Counted from the first letter of the stretch, positions 9,730 through 21,933 are shown. The stretch: 64,000 bases of DNA from Merluccius polli (GCA_030340625.1 JAOPHQ010004263.1:1-64000); one strand, 5' to 3'. Numbers and translations are program-made. Notes: a model not told the origin generated them from the letters alone.

Positions 9730-12150
9730 TAATAACCCCAACCCTACACTGAGGGGTGATGGTAGTGAAACAGACAAACAGCAGAAACACACACACAAGG
9801 ATAGATGGGGGGGGGGGGGGGACTAAGAGAAGGCAGTAGAGAAGAGATGGGTCTTGAGGCGGGATTGGAAAATTGCGAGGGACTCTGAGTCTCTGATGTT
9901 TTGGGGGAGGGAATTCCAGAGTTGCCCTGGAGAAGGCTCTGTCCCCAAAACTGCGAAGGTTGGACTTGGGGAGAAGGCCAGCTGAGGTGGATCCGAGGGA
10001 CCGAGAGGGTTGGTAGGGGGAGAGGAGGTTGGTGAGATATGGGGAAGCGAGTTGGTGAAGGGCTTTGTAGGTGAGGACCAGGATCTTGCAGATGATCCGG
10101 TGGGAGACAGGAAGCCAATGGAGGTCTTCTAAGACTGGGGTGATGTGGTGCCAGGACTTGGTGTGAGTTAGGAGTCAGGTGGGTGCGTTCTGAACCAGTT
10201 GGAGTCTATTGATGAAGCTAGCACTGATGCCATAGAGGAGTGAGTTGCAGTAGTCAAGACGGGAGGAGATGAAGGCGTGGATGAGTGTCTCAGCAGCAGG
10301 GCATGCGAGAGTGGTCTGATCTTTGCAATATTGCGAAGGTGGTAGAAAGAGGATTTGACAACTTGGTGGATATGAGGCTCGAGGGTGAGGGTGGGGTCAA
10401 GGATCACACCAAGGTTGCATGCCTGGGAGGAAGGGGAGACAGGGTCACTGTTGAGTTTGAGGACATTTTGTTGCATCCAAGCTTTTATTGCAGACAGGTA
10501 GGAGTCAATGTGAGAGAGGGGTGGGTTATGGGGGATTTGGTGCTGAGGTATATCTGAGTGTCATCTGCATAGCAGTGGAAGTCCAGGTTGAAATGGAGGA
10601 GAATCTGTCCGAGGGGGAGGATGTAGGTGATGAAAAGGAGTGGGCCGAGTACGGAGCCTTGCGGAACACCTTGTGTGACTGTGGATGAGACAGAGGAGTT
10701 ATGAAGAGAAATGTGTGATCTGTTGAAGAGGTTGGACTGGAGCCAGCTGAGTGCAGTACCTTTGATACCGAGGTCTTCAAGTTGAGTGAGCAAGATGTTT
10801 TGGCACACGGTATCGAAGGCTGCACTCAGGTCGGGGAGGATGAGGATGTTGAGGGCACCGGTGTCAGCGGAAGTGAGGAGGTCATTGAGTAATTTGGGGA
10901 GTGTGGTTTCTGTGCTGTGCTGTGGGTGAAAATCGGACTGGAGAGGTTCAAATAGGTTATTGGAGTGCAGGTTGGTATGGAATTACGAGGTGTTTTGGAG
11001 ATGAGTTTTGCAGAGTTTTGGAGAGGAAGGGGAGGTTGGAGATTGGCTGGTAGTGATTGAGGCAGGAAGGATCAAGACCAGGTTTTCTGAGGATAGGGGT
11101 GACAGCAGCGGTTTTGAAGGCGAGGGGACAATTCCATGGGACGGTGAGGAGTTGAAAAGGTTGGTGAGGTGGGGGCATAGGACAGGGAGGCAAGACTTCA
11201 GCAGGGGAGTGGGGAGAGGGAAACTGGAGCGAACTGGGAGAAGCGGCTATGGGGGGGGGGGGGGGGGGTGGGAAGGTCAAGAGTGACGGAGAGAAGAGAG
11301 GCTGGAATAGAGTTTGCTGGGTCTGACGCAGGGGACAGTGATTTATTTATAGAGGTGATTTTATCAGCAAAGAATTGAAGGAATGAGTTGCATTGTTCAG
11401 GTGTAGAGGGGGTTGGCATTGGGCTTATGGAGGTTGTTCACAGTGGAGAAAAGGGCTTGGGGGTTGCGGTTGGAGTCATTAATGATGGAGGAAAAATAAG
11501 CAAACTTGGCGGCAGTAAGGCAATATTTGTAAGCAGAGAGGTGGATTTTGTAGGCTTCATGGTTGACAGTGAGTGATGTTTTCTTGGTGAGTCGTTCCAG
11601 TTGGCAGCCAGTCTGTTTCATTTTGCGGAGCTCAGGTGTGACCAGGGTGAAGAGGTGTTAAAGGAGACGGTCTTTGTTTTGAGGGAGGCAGCCAAGGTGG
11701 TGTTGAGGTTATAGGTGAGATCATCAGGTGAGGTGAGGGCTGGTTCCAGGGGAAAAGCATTGGTCAACAGATCTGAGAGTTGGAGGGGATCAATAGATTT
11801 TGTGTTTCGGAAGGTTATTTCTCTGAGGAGTTGTGGATGGGGAGTTGGGGATGGAATAGTGAACTGGATGAGACTATGATCTGACAGGGGAAATGGAGAC
11901 AGGTGGATGAGAACTGGTAGATTGACAGAGCAATATAGGTCAAGGAAATTACCTTTAACATGGGTGGGGAAAGTGACATGCTGGGTGAGGTTGAAATTGT
12001 AGAGTGTAAAAAAAGTAGAGTGATGAATTCAGATGCAAATTTACAGGTGGGTGAATCAACATGTATGTTTAAATTGTCGAGCAGCAGTAAACGTGAGGAG
12101 AGAGATGAAGCTATTGAGGAGTAGATAGCCCTCACTCTATGTAATTTATC
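9730..12150 (-). mobile_element. Decayed L2-type LINE
   Basis: The minus strand carries ordered fragments of an L2-like retrotransposon. These are an endonuclease C-terminal piece with LNIHVDSPTCKFASEF (about 12070), then the linker (KTSLTVNHEAYKI, about 11580), RT start (LNHYQPISNLPFLSK, about 11060), GVPQGSVLGPLLF (about 10650), YADDTQIYLS (about 10570), and a tail with NLGVILDP (about 10410) and SSFYHLRNIAKIRPL (about 10340). Each fragment is in a different frame because of indels. The 5' end is truncated near 12150 and the 3' tail lies near 9730. Two G runs (9807-9821, 11251-11268) interrupt it. It is not functional. Confidence 0.85.
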
Positions 12151-12185
12151 AATGTCATATATGGAGGATATTTTTGGTCATAATT

Positions 12186-12530
12186 CAAATTAAAAGTCCA
12201 AATAGAAAATGAAAAGAGATAAAATTAAAATTAGTATTATTTTACTTCACTACTAGGAATAATCAGGCCATAATTAATCTTAAATGGAAAAAGGAAATTG
12301 CAAAAGCTTAAATTGTAAAGATAAAATTTAAAATGGCAATGGATATAAGAAAAGGGAAACATCAAATATGAAACTCAAAATGGGAAATGGAAAAGCTTAA
12401 ATGGAAATACTTAAATTAAAAGCTTAAATAGAAAAAAGGAAAAAAAATGTATTTGCACTTTATCATTTGGCATTTGGCATTTGCAATTGTATCTTTTCCA
12501 TTTTCCGTTTGGCATTTCCATTTTCATGCG
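12186..12530 (+). repeat. Left arm of a long AT-rich inverted repeat
   Basis: Starts AATTAAAAGTCCAAATAG and is made largely of AAATGGAAA/AAAGCTTAAAT-type words, with TTTGCACTTTATCATTTGG near its inner end. The reverse complement of 18315-18600 follows it closely apart from an insertion of about 90 bp in the left arm. The two arms enclose about 5.8 kb. Confidence 0.75.
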
Positions 12531-12545
12531 GGTTCTCGTTGGCGA

Positions 12546-12609
12546 GCTAGCCTGCCTGTGCGCACCAAAGCACGCACAGGCAGGCTAGCGAACCTAGTTT
12601 TAAAACTAG
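12546..12609. repeat. Hairpin followed by a short perfect palindrome
   Basis: The arms 12546-12562 (GCTAGCCTGCCTGTGCG) and 12573-12589 are exact complements around a 10-base loop. Immediately after, 12594-12609 is a perfect 16-base palindrome, CTAGTTTTAAAACTAG. Both lie just inside the left AT-rich arm, so they may be subterminal structure of the same element. Confidence 0.8.
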
Positions 12610-13064
12610 TGAACCTATGTCTTAGGTCTAATAAGTTATGCTTTAAAAAGCTTTTTGATGGAAAAGTGTTTACTTTTCATAATATTTGTTTAGTGAACGC
12701 ATAAAACCCTCAGTTTGTAAGCGAAATGTATCATTACGATCTAAGTTGTTTAGTGTTACCTAGCAACTGAGGCTTTTAGTGTTGAAAATGATCACTGGTT
12801 AGATAAGAGGAGTGAGCTTGAACTCAAATATCAATGGTTCAAGCCCAGCGTCAATATTTCTATCAATGTTTGTTTTGTTCAATCAGACATATATTGATGT
12901 TATTTTTTTTTTTACCTTGACATGTCAAGTATAGACACAATGCTACAACTAATGTTTTGGACTGGATATTTACATGCCAACGCAAAAGGTTGTAAAAGTA
13001 GCCAAATAAGAGTTTGTTAGTCACGTAGCCACTCTATAATACACTAGAATCTGTATTTCTATGT

Positions 13065-13119
13065 AGTGACCAGAGCTGTATAAAGATATAGATTTCTTTA
13101 TACGGCTCTGGTAGTCACT
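13065..13119. repeat. Near-perfect hairpin
   Basis: CCAGAGCTGTATAAAGA and, after a loop of about 8 bases, TCTTTATACGGCTCTGG pair with a single mismatch. Flanking AGTGAC/GTCACT bases extend the stem with a small bulge. The size resembles a miniature foldback element or a pri-miRNA-like hairpin. No evidence of function is visible. Confidence 0.6.
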
Positions 13120-15189
13120 GTTACTGAGGTGTTAAGGTTTGAAAATGAGGTAGTTTACATTCATTGTGTTCAGGTGTAAAAAAGTGTAAAATTAATACTG
13201 TTGTTGCACGTGAAGAGCAAACCATTTAATTGTTTAAAACATTTTATTAATCAATAAAAGAACAATCCCAGATTGCCAGCAAATCCATTAAAAGAAAACC
13301 AAATAAAAGTAAACTGTACAACTCAGTTCACAACAGTTGCACTGCACCGTCGCTAACGAGACGCGTGGACGTGATTGAATTATTATTTCCACAGTGTCAC
13401 GGCTTATACTGTTACTGTGGATGAGTAGCTACTTGTATTATGCAAAAAAAGAGAAAGATGATACAGTGACAGTGTTATCTCGGATATGGATGAAAGGAAC
13501 GCTTGTCACCATGTGGTGAAAATTACATGAGAAGGTGTTTTCAACAGTGCCAGCTCAGATCAATGTACATGGGAAAAACTGGGCAGGGTTAAATGTGTAA
13601 TGTTTGCTGTATTTTTACTCATTACTTCTTAATAAATGTGCGTCATAAACTGCAAAATGTGGAAATTAAATGGGGGCGCCATGGCTCAAGAGGTGTGGAG
13701 CCGAATATAGTATTCGGAAAAGCACAATTAGTGGGTTTTTACGAATGTTATTTGTAAAAAGTTGTTTGTTTTTGGGAATAAAATAAAAGTGTGCAGGTCG
13801 GGACTCGTAGCGAGGGGACATCGCTGTCTGTCACTGTCTGATGGAGCTGAGGCACGGTTGAGTGGTCGGAGAGAGCGGAGTTTGAGACATGGTGTGGGAA
13901 ACTTCCGTTACTGCAACAGCCTATTGAACACTTATTTGAACATTTTATTATCCTAAAAGTAGAAGTAACGAAAAAACAGGATCGTTACGCCAATTTCCAC
14001 TTTTATTCCAATACAAATAACTTTGATGTTTCAACTAATCAAAAGATAGATTCTTCCAAAGACAGCAGAATAAATGACTAACTCATAATCATAATATAAT
14101 CATAATATAATCATAACTGTAATAGTAGTTAATAAAAACCTGTGGCTGTGAGTTGGCAGCCAAATGAGCCGTAGTCTCTTTCTAATTTCAGCAGCAGATC
14201 ATATAAAAATATAAAAACATAAAATAAAATACTTTTAAAAAGTGTCTGTGTGAGAGAAAAAGTCCTGAGTCTAGTGGTGTCCATTGATCCAGTGGTTACA
14301 GAATCAGCTGTGTATCTAACGTCCAGCTTGTGCTGTGATCCAGTGAGCAGGAAACACTGCGGCAGACCGCTGATCCAAAGCTGTGACACCAAGTGGTCCT
14401 TCACTGTGATGTTCAGGTGAAACATCTCTGTCTGCAGGGAGAAGGAAAAGTCAGTGCAACAGAAAAACAGTGGAGCTTGTGTTAACTGCACTGCTTCAAC
14501 AGTCTCACCCTGTATTAAATCAGGCCAATTACATTTTAGACTAGAGTGTATTGGGTAATGTGACTGTCTGTGTCTTACACAGATACACTGTTGTGGAGAA
14601 AGCACCCAAGACTTTCACTATTTATACTTGTGTATACAGTGAAGTGACCAATAAACATGATTTGATTTGATACATGACCACGTTTCCCTGTTGCTGTGTA
14701 CTCGGGGTCTTCAATACTTGAGCCAGGTTATGATAATGCTCAGATGACAACTAAATGTGCAACATCAGGAGGAGGGTTATACAGTATATTGTATTAAGAT
14801 ACTGAAATATGGCCTGGAAACGGTTTAACAGTCCCCTCTGTGGTTCCTTCCTCCTTTTTGACTTCAGGTGAGTATCAACACAACACTGAACTACAGTGTT
14901 AGCTGTGGTGGTTTAATCTTTCCACAGATGACAGATCATGTTACGTTAGTGACCTAATGCAGCAGACCGCATGGGAATAGCAGACATCAGCTGACAGCAG
15001 CCAAGTCACCACAACCGGTGGTGCTAGCATCAAACATAAACATATTAATGGTCAGTTCAATGAAGTAGAAAACTCCTTCATACATTAGGGACAAGTACAC
15101 AAATAGTCTGGCTAAAGAATAACCTGCAGCAGTCTACGCTATAAATGCATTACATACATTAGGCACTCCCCTCAAGGGTTTTCCATTTC
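13120..15189. other. Unassigned interior with one unrecognised ORF and a LINE-like tail
   Basis: No recognisable gene family. At 13700-13720 the words GCCGAATATAGTATTCGG form an imperfect palindrome of the kind seen in hAT elements. At 14129-14605 the minus strand is open for 158 codons (central part FHLNITVKDHLVSQLW). I do not recognise it and the C-terminal half is low in complexity. At 14645-14670, AATAAACATGATTTGATTTGAT looks like the 3' tail of a plus-strand LINE, but no body was recognised upstream. Confidence 0.35.
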
Positions 15190-15193
15190 CACT

Positions 15194-15800
15194 GTGACCA
15201 GGGCTGTTAACCACCAAAACCTTAAACCTGCCTTGGTTAATGTAAGGTCACTGACCAACAAGACGTTTATCTTAAATGATTTCATGACTTGTTTTGACTT
15301 GGATTTTTTATTTTTTGACAGAAACTTGGTTGGCTATAGTCAGCTGAGTGAGTGTTTTAGCTCTCGCTGTTGTTTTTAATAATCAGTACAAATGCAGCTC
15401 CATTACTGTCAACAACCTCTCAAGCTTTGAACTGTTGATGCTGAAAAATACTGGGGCCACTCCAGTGTTGTGTGTTGGCATCTATTGACCTCCCAAGGCA
15501 AATCCAATGTTCTTATCCGAATTTTCGGAATATTTATCATCGGTTATTTTAAAATATGATAATTTGATCCTGGTAGGTGATTTTAACCTGCACAGATGAC
15601 GCCTCAAACTCTACTGCAGTCGCCTTTAATCTGGTTCAACATGTCATTGGCCCAACTCATAACCGCAGCCACACTTTGGGCTTGGTGTTTACACTTGGTT
15701 TGGACTTAAACAATGTGTCTATGATGGACCTCTTTATCTCTGACCATCAGTGTATTTTATTTGTCACTCTCGTACAGGCTGCTCCAAGGACTTGTTAACG
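15194..15800 (+). pseudogene. L2 endonuclease fragment
   Basis: It begins with ALVNVRSLTNKTFILNDF and DLDFLFFDRN, where the family has LFLTETW; the glutamate of that catalytic motif has been lost. After frame breaks it continues with VGDFN-like and PTHNRSHTLGLVFTLG (family HTLDLV...G) and SDHQCILF (family SDH motif). This is the order of an apurinic/apyrimidinic-type endonuclease of a LINE. Several frameshifts and stops make it non-functional. Confidence 0.75.
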
Positions 15801-15959
15801 CACCACTCAGTTTCGAGTAGTTGCTGAACATACAGCTAATGCATTATGTTTCCTTTTTAACAAGGAAAACACAACTTGTCTTTTATTTCCGATATAGACA
15901 AGCTGCTAGGAAAATTCAATCAAATTTGTGTGACTACACTGGACACTGTTGCCCCACTT

Positions 15960-16710
15960 ACAACTAAAACAGCTTTTGACACCATCGATCGCGTTATGCT
16001 AATTAATAGGCTTAAGGACTGGGTGGGCATTTCTGGAACGGCCCTGAAGTGGTTCTCCTCCTATCTATCAAATAGAACATTTTATGTCTCTATTGATTCA
16101 TTCATCTCTTAAACTGCACAGACATGTGGCATACCTCGAGCATCAATTCTCGGACCAATTCTGTTCTCTCTGTATATGTTACCATTAGGTCATATAATTC
16201 GTCACCATAACATCTCATTGCACTGTTATGCAGATGATACACAGTTATATCTCTCCATTAAACCCTCTGAATGCAATAAGCTGGCCACACTACAGAGATG
16301 CATAGCTGATGTGAGACTAGATGTCACAAAACCTTTTGCAGTTAAACTCTGACAAAACTAAGGTGCTTATCATCGGCCTTGAGCACCTCCATAATCAAGT
16401 CCAGCCGCTGCTCGGTCCCCTCATCCCAAATATTAAGGGCACTGCTAGGAACCTGGGTGTTATCTTCGACAGTGAGCTAAGCTTTGGACAAAACACAAAA
16501 GAATTGGTACAATCATGTTTTACCAACTCAGGAATATCTCCAAGATTAGAGCTATGCTATCTTTCAGCAATACAGAGAAAATTCATGCTTTTATTTCCTC
16601 ATGCCTGGACCACTGTAACGCCTTGTTTACCTGCCTCAGTGCCCGAGATGTAGCTAAACTTCAGATAGTGCAGACTTTTGCAGCTAGACTTCTGACGAAG
16701 ACCTAACGCT
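15960..16710 (+). pseudogene. L2 reverse transcriptase fragment
   Basis: It starts abruptly at AFDTIDRVMLINRL, the catalytic palm A motif, so the RT fingers are missing. It continues LKWFSSYLSNRTF, a decayed GVPQGS box (CGIPRASILGPILFSLYMLP, about 16135), CYADDTQLYLS (about 16230) and the thumb (NLLQLNSDKTKVLIIG; NLGVIFDSELSF; ISSCLDHCNALF). Frames change at about 16110 and 16320. The junction with the upstream endonuclease shows a deletion of more than 1 kb relative to a full L2. Confidence 0.8.
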
Positions 16711-17075
16711 CTTCTCACATCACCCCAGTTTTAGCTCTCTTGCACTGGTTACCAATTTCTTTTAGAATCCATTTAAAAAATGACTCTTGACTTACAAGGC
16801 TTTACATGGCAGGCTCCAGAGTACATCAGTGCACTCTTAACCCCTTACTGTCCACAAAGGCCTCTTAGATCTGCTGGGTTGGGCCTACTAGCTGTTCCAG
16901 AGTCCAGGTTGAGGTCAAAGGGTGATCAAGGGTGATTGCTGTACTGGCACCTCAACTTTGGAACAGTAATCAAGTATTCGATCCACAGTATCTGTTTACA
17001 TAATACTGCTCTGTTGTTAAGCTTAGTTTTTCACTTGTTCTACCTTTTGGATGATTTATTTGTAAATTATGTTAA

Positions 17076-17371
17076 AGGGGCTATAGACGATATCCTGAAC
17101 ATTAATATAGCAGCAAACAACTATTGGCTATGTAGAGATATAGTGGAGTAATGGCGTCCTGACTAGAGAATGAAGGCACACTTCCTATGTGTGTGTTGTA
17201 ATCTAAGCTTCTATTTTCTTTGTTTTGGTAGCCGGGCCGGCCACTAATGATAATGCACGAGCCGTGCATGAGATGAGTTAAAAAGGTAAAGAACACTCCC
17301 AATTGTTGTGGCTTGGGATGCTGGTGCTCTAGTGTGACATCTTGTGGCTAAATATATCGTCTACAGCCCCT
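17076..17371. mobile_element. TTAA-target miniature inverted-repeat element
   Basis: A 296-bp element with inverted ends AGGGGCTATAGACGATAT on the left and its near complement on the right. It is flanked by TTAA (17072-17075 and 17372-17375). TTAA targets are used by Kolobok and piggyBac. The end sequence favours Kolobok-like, but this is inferred. It is non-coding. Confidence 0.8.
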
Positions 17372-17515
17372 TTAATATGGTCTTTTAATTGTGTGCTTGT
17401 ATTTTGCTGTTCCTGTGTTTTTCCTTTTATATTGTGAATGTTTTTATGCTGTTTATGGAAAGCAATTTGTGCTCCTTGCTTGAAAAGTGCTATAAAAATA
17501 AAATTATTATTATTA

Positions 17516-18310
17516 TTAAATCTAGCAATTAAATCTATCATTCCTTACAGTAGCTATATACTGCAATGGTAATGCTGTGACTTGTACAGTGTGAACCTGT
17601 AGCCACTCTATCATGTATGAACAGTGTGATGCAAGTTTATAAATAAAAATACATATACATATATATATATACAAACATCAGAAAATCTGGCCAAAGGGTG
17701 TGTGAAAACCGGTGGGACACCTGTCAATGCTCATGATATGAAACAAAGTGTAAGTTAGCTAACCATGAGCAGTCAACTAAAACCTGCTGTGATTAACGTT
17801 AGTTACACAGTAACACTGAGCTAGCCGAGAAATTTTAGTGTAGATATGTGCTGCAACGCTAGTTAACTAAGGTTAGCCCAATCAGCTAGCGTCTCCTGGC
17901 AGACCCAGATGACAGTTATGTGCAGGTGACGATATTTTTCCTCCTAAGGGACTTGACACTGCCTGTTTGTTTGCAAGTGGCCATCAACGTAACGTTAGTC
18001 ATGCATGCCAGCAAACAGCTAATATATCTAGTCACTAATGTTAGCCTCTAAACCTGCTGCACTGTCCGCTGCTTTCTCGCCATCAGACCGATAAGGAATT
18101 GCGGTGGACTTAACGCTCCTTTCACCGGCCACATCGACAAAACTGTTACAACACTTCATCAAGTGGAAGCCATTGCCTTATAAATAATTAGTCCTCCCTC
18201 TGACCCTGCTTACTCGCAGCAGTGAGCTCCCCCTGCTGTCCATAAGGTGCCTCTGCACCCCAGCCGTTTCAAACCCTCCCTCCAGCCTCCTACTTTACAT
18301 ACTGCTTGAA
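17516..18310. other. No gene recognised
   Basis: Contains a short AT microsatellite (about 17650-17672) and repeated TTAGCTAAC/AACGTTAG words. I see no coding region. Confidence 0.4.
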
Positions 18311-18314
18311 AAGC

Positions 18315-18600
18315 CAAATGGAAAATGGAAATGCGTAACGGAAAATGGAAAAGATTACATTTAAAATGTCAAATGCAAAATGGAAAAAATACAATTTCAA
18401 ATGCCAAATGATAAAGTGCAAATACAATTTTTAAAAAATCGTTTTTTCTATTTAAGCTTTTAATTTAAGCGTTTCCATTTAAGCTTTTGCAATTTCCGTT
18501 TTCCTTTTAAGATTAATTACTGCTTGATTATTCCTAGTAGTGTAGTAAAATAATCATTTTAATTTTATCTCTTAATTTTCTATTTGGACTTTTAATTAAG
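18315..18600 (-). repeat. Right arm of the long AT-rich inverted repeat
   Basis: Reverse complement of 12186-12530. Its outer end reads CTATTTGGACTTTTAATT and its inner part CAAATGATAAAGTGCAAATAC. No clear target duplication is seen outside the two arms. Confidence 0.75.
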
Positions 18601-18869
18601 AAGTCTGAACTAATGCTTTCAAACTACCTGAACTAATCATGTATTGCAGCATGATTAAGTGTTTATAAAGCATTATTAAAGGTCTCATTGAATCGTTTTT
18701 TCGTTAATTTTGCAGTGGTCTCTAGTATTAATGAATGCCCTGTGAGCCGGTTTTGGTGAAAAAAATGCTCTGGTGCGCCTGTTTCAGGCTGTTCTAGTTT
18801 GGAGGAGGAGGTGGGGGGGAAGAACGATAGTGCAGCAGATTAATGGCATATTTCAAGAGAATCATTCAC

Positions 18870-19285
18870 TTTGGTATACAAGCATGAAATTTGGCACAGA
18901 TACTCTCTAAGGGTCACTTTTTGGGAAAAGGGCGTTGGCCACCCAAAAATTCAACATGGTGGCCATTTTTTCAAGATGGACGCTATTTCTGTCAAATGCT
19001 CATTATGTCAATCGTTCAAACAGTGATCCAAGCATAAAATTTGATACAAATACTCTCTAAAGGACATGTTAATGGAAAAAGATGCTTGTCCCTCAAAAAT
19101 TCAAGATGGCCGCCATTTTTCAAGATGGCCGCCATTTCTCTTGAATCCTTACATCAATGTTTCAAATGGTCAGCAAATTTGGTACAAATATTATTCAAGG
19201 AACATTCTCATGGAAAAAGGTGCCACTCAAAAATTCAAGATGGCGACCATTTTCAAGATGGCCCCCATTTCTGTCAGCTCAATTT
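18870..19285 (+). repeat. Tandem repeat of ~135 bp with GATGGCCGCCAT words
   Basis: Three diverged copies of a unit containing AAATTTG.(C/T)ACA.ATA, a purine-rich GGAAAAAG.TG block, CAAAAATTCAAGATGG and GGCCGCCATTT. The copies are near 18880, 19020 and 19165. The reading frames in this region simply repeat each other and are not genes. Confidence 0.75.
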
Positions 19286-19776
19286 AATGTGTTAAGGAAG
19301 GTTTTGTTTAATAGAGTAAACGTCATTACACAACCAGGGCGCACTGGTGACTTCACTGCTGTGGAACTCAGCATGGGGTTCAGTGTCAGCTGATCTAGTT
19401 TTACTTACACTGTAGTTCTTGACTAGTAGTAATAGTAGGGCTGTGCGATATATCGAATATACTCGATATATCTCCGAAATAGATTTGTGAGATATATAAA
19501 ATTAGTATATCGTATGTATCGAGTATTTTATTTTATTTTACGTTTATTTCAAGCGGTAGCCGAGATTTGCCCTGGTTTCGTGTTTAAAACATTCTCCGGT
19601 AGCTTTCTCCCTCTCCCTCACGCAGTAACGTGAGTGACTGAAGAGTTAAAAAAAAAAAAAAAACACTCGCGTGACGCGTCACACACTCACCAACCAATCC
19701 CGCGCGATATGTAGTTCCGAAAGGGAAGGAAAACACCGGCGTAGACAGTGCGACCCACGCGAACCACGAGTTAAGG

Positions 19777-21884
19777 ATGGAAGAACAGCTTGTTCCTAAA
19801 AGAACTAATAAAGGATCCGTGATATGGAGGTTCTTCGGATATCGGGAGGAGGACGTGGAGCAAGTTAAACCGATTTGCAAAGTGTGCAAAAAAACAGTGC
19901 TTACGAAAGGTAGCAGCACCACAAATATGTTACATCACCTAAAAACCCACCCGGTACAGTACGAAGAGTCTGTTACATTAAGAACATCATGTACACCTGC
20001 AAAAACCCCTCCACCAGCAGCCTGTCAAATGACCTTAGCGGCATCGTTTTCAAAAACCACTCCGTATGAGAAAACATCTCAGAGATGGAGAGACATTACG
20101 GATGCCATTACCAATTTCATAGCTCAAGATATGATGCCAATAAATACTGTGGAGAAACCAGGCTTCCGAAAATTGATAAAAACTCTTGACCCCAAATACG
20201 AGATGCCTGGTCGGAGGCACTTCTCAGAGAAGGCAATACCCGAATTATACACCTCAGAGAGGCAAAAGTTGGCCCGTCGGCTGCAAGATGTGACTTCTTT
20301 TTCTTCTACTGCGGACCTTTGGTCCAGTAGGACGATGGAGCCGTATCTCAGCTTTACCGTCCATTTTATTGACAACAACTGGGAGTTAAACAATGCGTGC
20401 CTACAGACGAGCTTTTTCCCGAAGGACCATACAGCAGAGCTCCTTGCAGAGGGCCTGCACGAAGTCCTGAAGGCATGGGACTTGCCCGTCAATCGTCAAG
20501 TCTGCCTCACCACGGACAATGGCGCAAACATTGTCAAAGCTGCCAGGCTGAACGACTGGGTGCGGCTGCAGTGCTTTGGCCATCGGCTGCATCTGGCAAT
20601 CGGTGAGATTATATGAAACTTTAACAATGTATATTAGCCTGATAGTCTAATGTTAAGCTTACAATTCCTAAATAAATGAATAAATAAATAAATTCATTGT
20701 GCAGCACACATTGTATCAAAATGAGTTTATAATATTTTAGTTTAATTTATTGCAATGGCCTACATATAGGCCTAAATAAATTGCTGCCTAAATTCGTTAT
20801 TTGTGTAAATTAGATTATTTAGCCTTAATATTTATAAGCCTATAATGAATGTGTATTATGTTTTCATTCCTCAGAGAAAAGCATGAAAGATGCCCGTATT
20901 GACCGTGCTGTGGGGGTCTGCAAGAAAGTGGTGAGCAGCTTTTCTTTCAGTTGGAAGAAAAGGAGAGAAATGGCTGCTGTACAGAGAACACTAAACCTGC
21001 CTCCACATCAACTAATAAGTGAGTCTCCTACACGATGGGGATCCCGTCAACATATGATTGAGAGAATACTGGAGCAGGAGCAAGCCATCGCACAGGTTCT
21101 GGCTGCGAACAAGAGCTCTCGGCATCTTGTTCCAACATGGCAAGACATGGACGTTCTTGATTCCGTAAACAAAGCTCTGAAACCCCTTGTGGAGTTTACA
21201 GATGCTCTATCTGGGGAGGGTTATGTCACTGTGTCATTTGTTAAGCCTGTGCTTCATCTTTTTCACTCCAACATCTTGGCAGTTCAGGAAGGGGATACTG
21301 ACCTTACCAAGTCAATCAGGGCCACTATCATGGACTATCTAATGGAGAAGTTTGATGATGTGGCCACCAATGATCTTCTGGACATGGCTGGCCTACTGGA
21401 CCCCAGATTTAAAACAGCCTACATCGATGAGGACCGTGTGGAGGTCATTAAGTCCAGTGCTATAGAAGAGATGGAGTCACTGTCTGTCACAGGTGGTCAG
21501 CCAGATGACCCGTCAGTAGCAGAGCCACATGCATCAACAGAGCCCCCGAAAAAGAAGACCCTAGGGAGCTTCTTTAAAAAGGCACGAGCACCCTCCACTA
21601 CAACCTCAGGCTCAAGCAAGGAGCAGCTGACAACAGAGTTGTCTACTTACTTGCAGACTGTTGATGCGGACAGTGAATCAGATCCATTGCTATGGTGGAA
21701 GCATGAACAAATGTTCCCAAATTTAAGACATCTAGCAAAGAAGTACCTGTGTGTGCAGGCAACCAGTTCTCCATCCGAAAGAGTATTTAGTACCAGTGGG
21801 AATGTAGTCACTTGTCACAGAGCATCTCTGAAACCAGAAGCCGTAGATAGGCTTGTGTTCTTAGCACAAAACCTAAAAAAATGA
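19777..21884 (+). CDS. hAT transposase with BED zinc finger (exons 19777-20602 and 20875-21884)
   Basis: Two exons join in frame to 611 codons. The donor is GTGAG at 20603 and the acceptor TCAG ends at 20874. The start is ATG 19777 (MEEQLVPKRTNKG). Residues about 17-53 form a BED-type zinc finger (VIWRFFGY, then ICKVC, then HHLKTH), which binds the element's ends. The RNase-H-like core shows STADLWSS (first catalytic Asp), CLTTDNGANI (second Asp) and CFGHRLHLAI. The third residue of the triad is not assigned with certainty. The C-terminus has the hATC dimerisation block (WWKHEQMFPNLRHLAKKYL, PSERVFSTSG). A KKTLGSFFKK stretch near residue 500 resembles a PCNA-binding box. No stop or frameshift interrupts it. 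The protein would cut and paste the surrounding element in the nucleus. Domesticated ZBED genes derive from such proteins, but the intact ends and target duplication argue for a live transposon. Confidence 0.93.
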
Positions 21885-21891
21885 GCATTGT

Positions 21892-21893
<2 letters not shown>

Positions 21894-21933
<40 letters not shown>

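Larger units (their letters stand above)
15190..17515 (+). mobile_element. Internally deleted L2-type LINE
   Basis: The plus strand carries an endonuclease start, a deleted middle and an RT second half (see the two pseudogene entries). The 3' end is a (ATT)n tail at 17506-17518 after AAAAGTGCTATAAAAATAAA, the normal L2 tail pattern. A TTAA-target miniature element (17076-17371) is nested in its 3' region. Confidence 0.82.
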
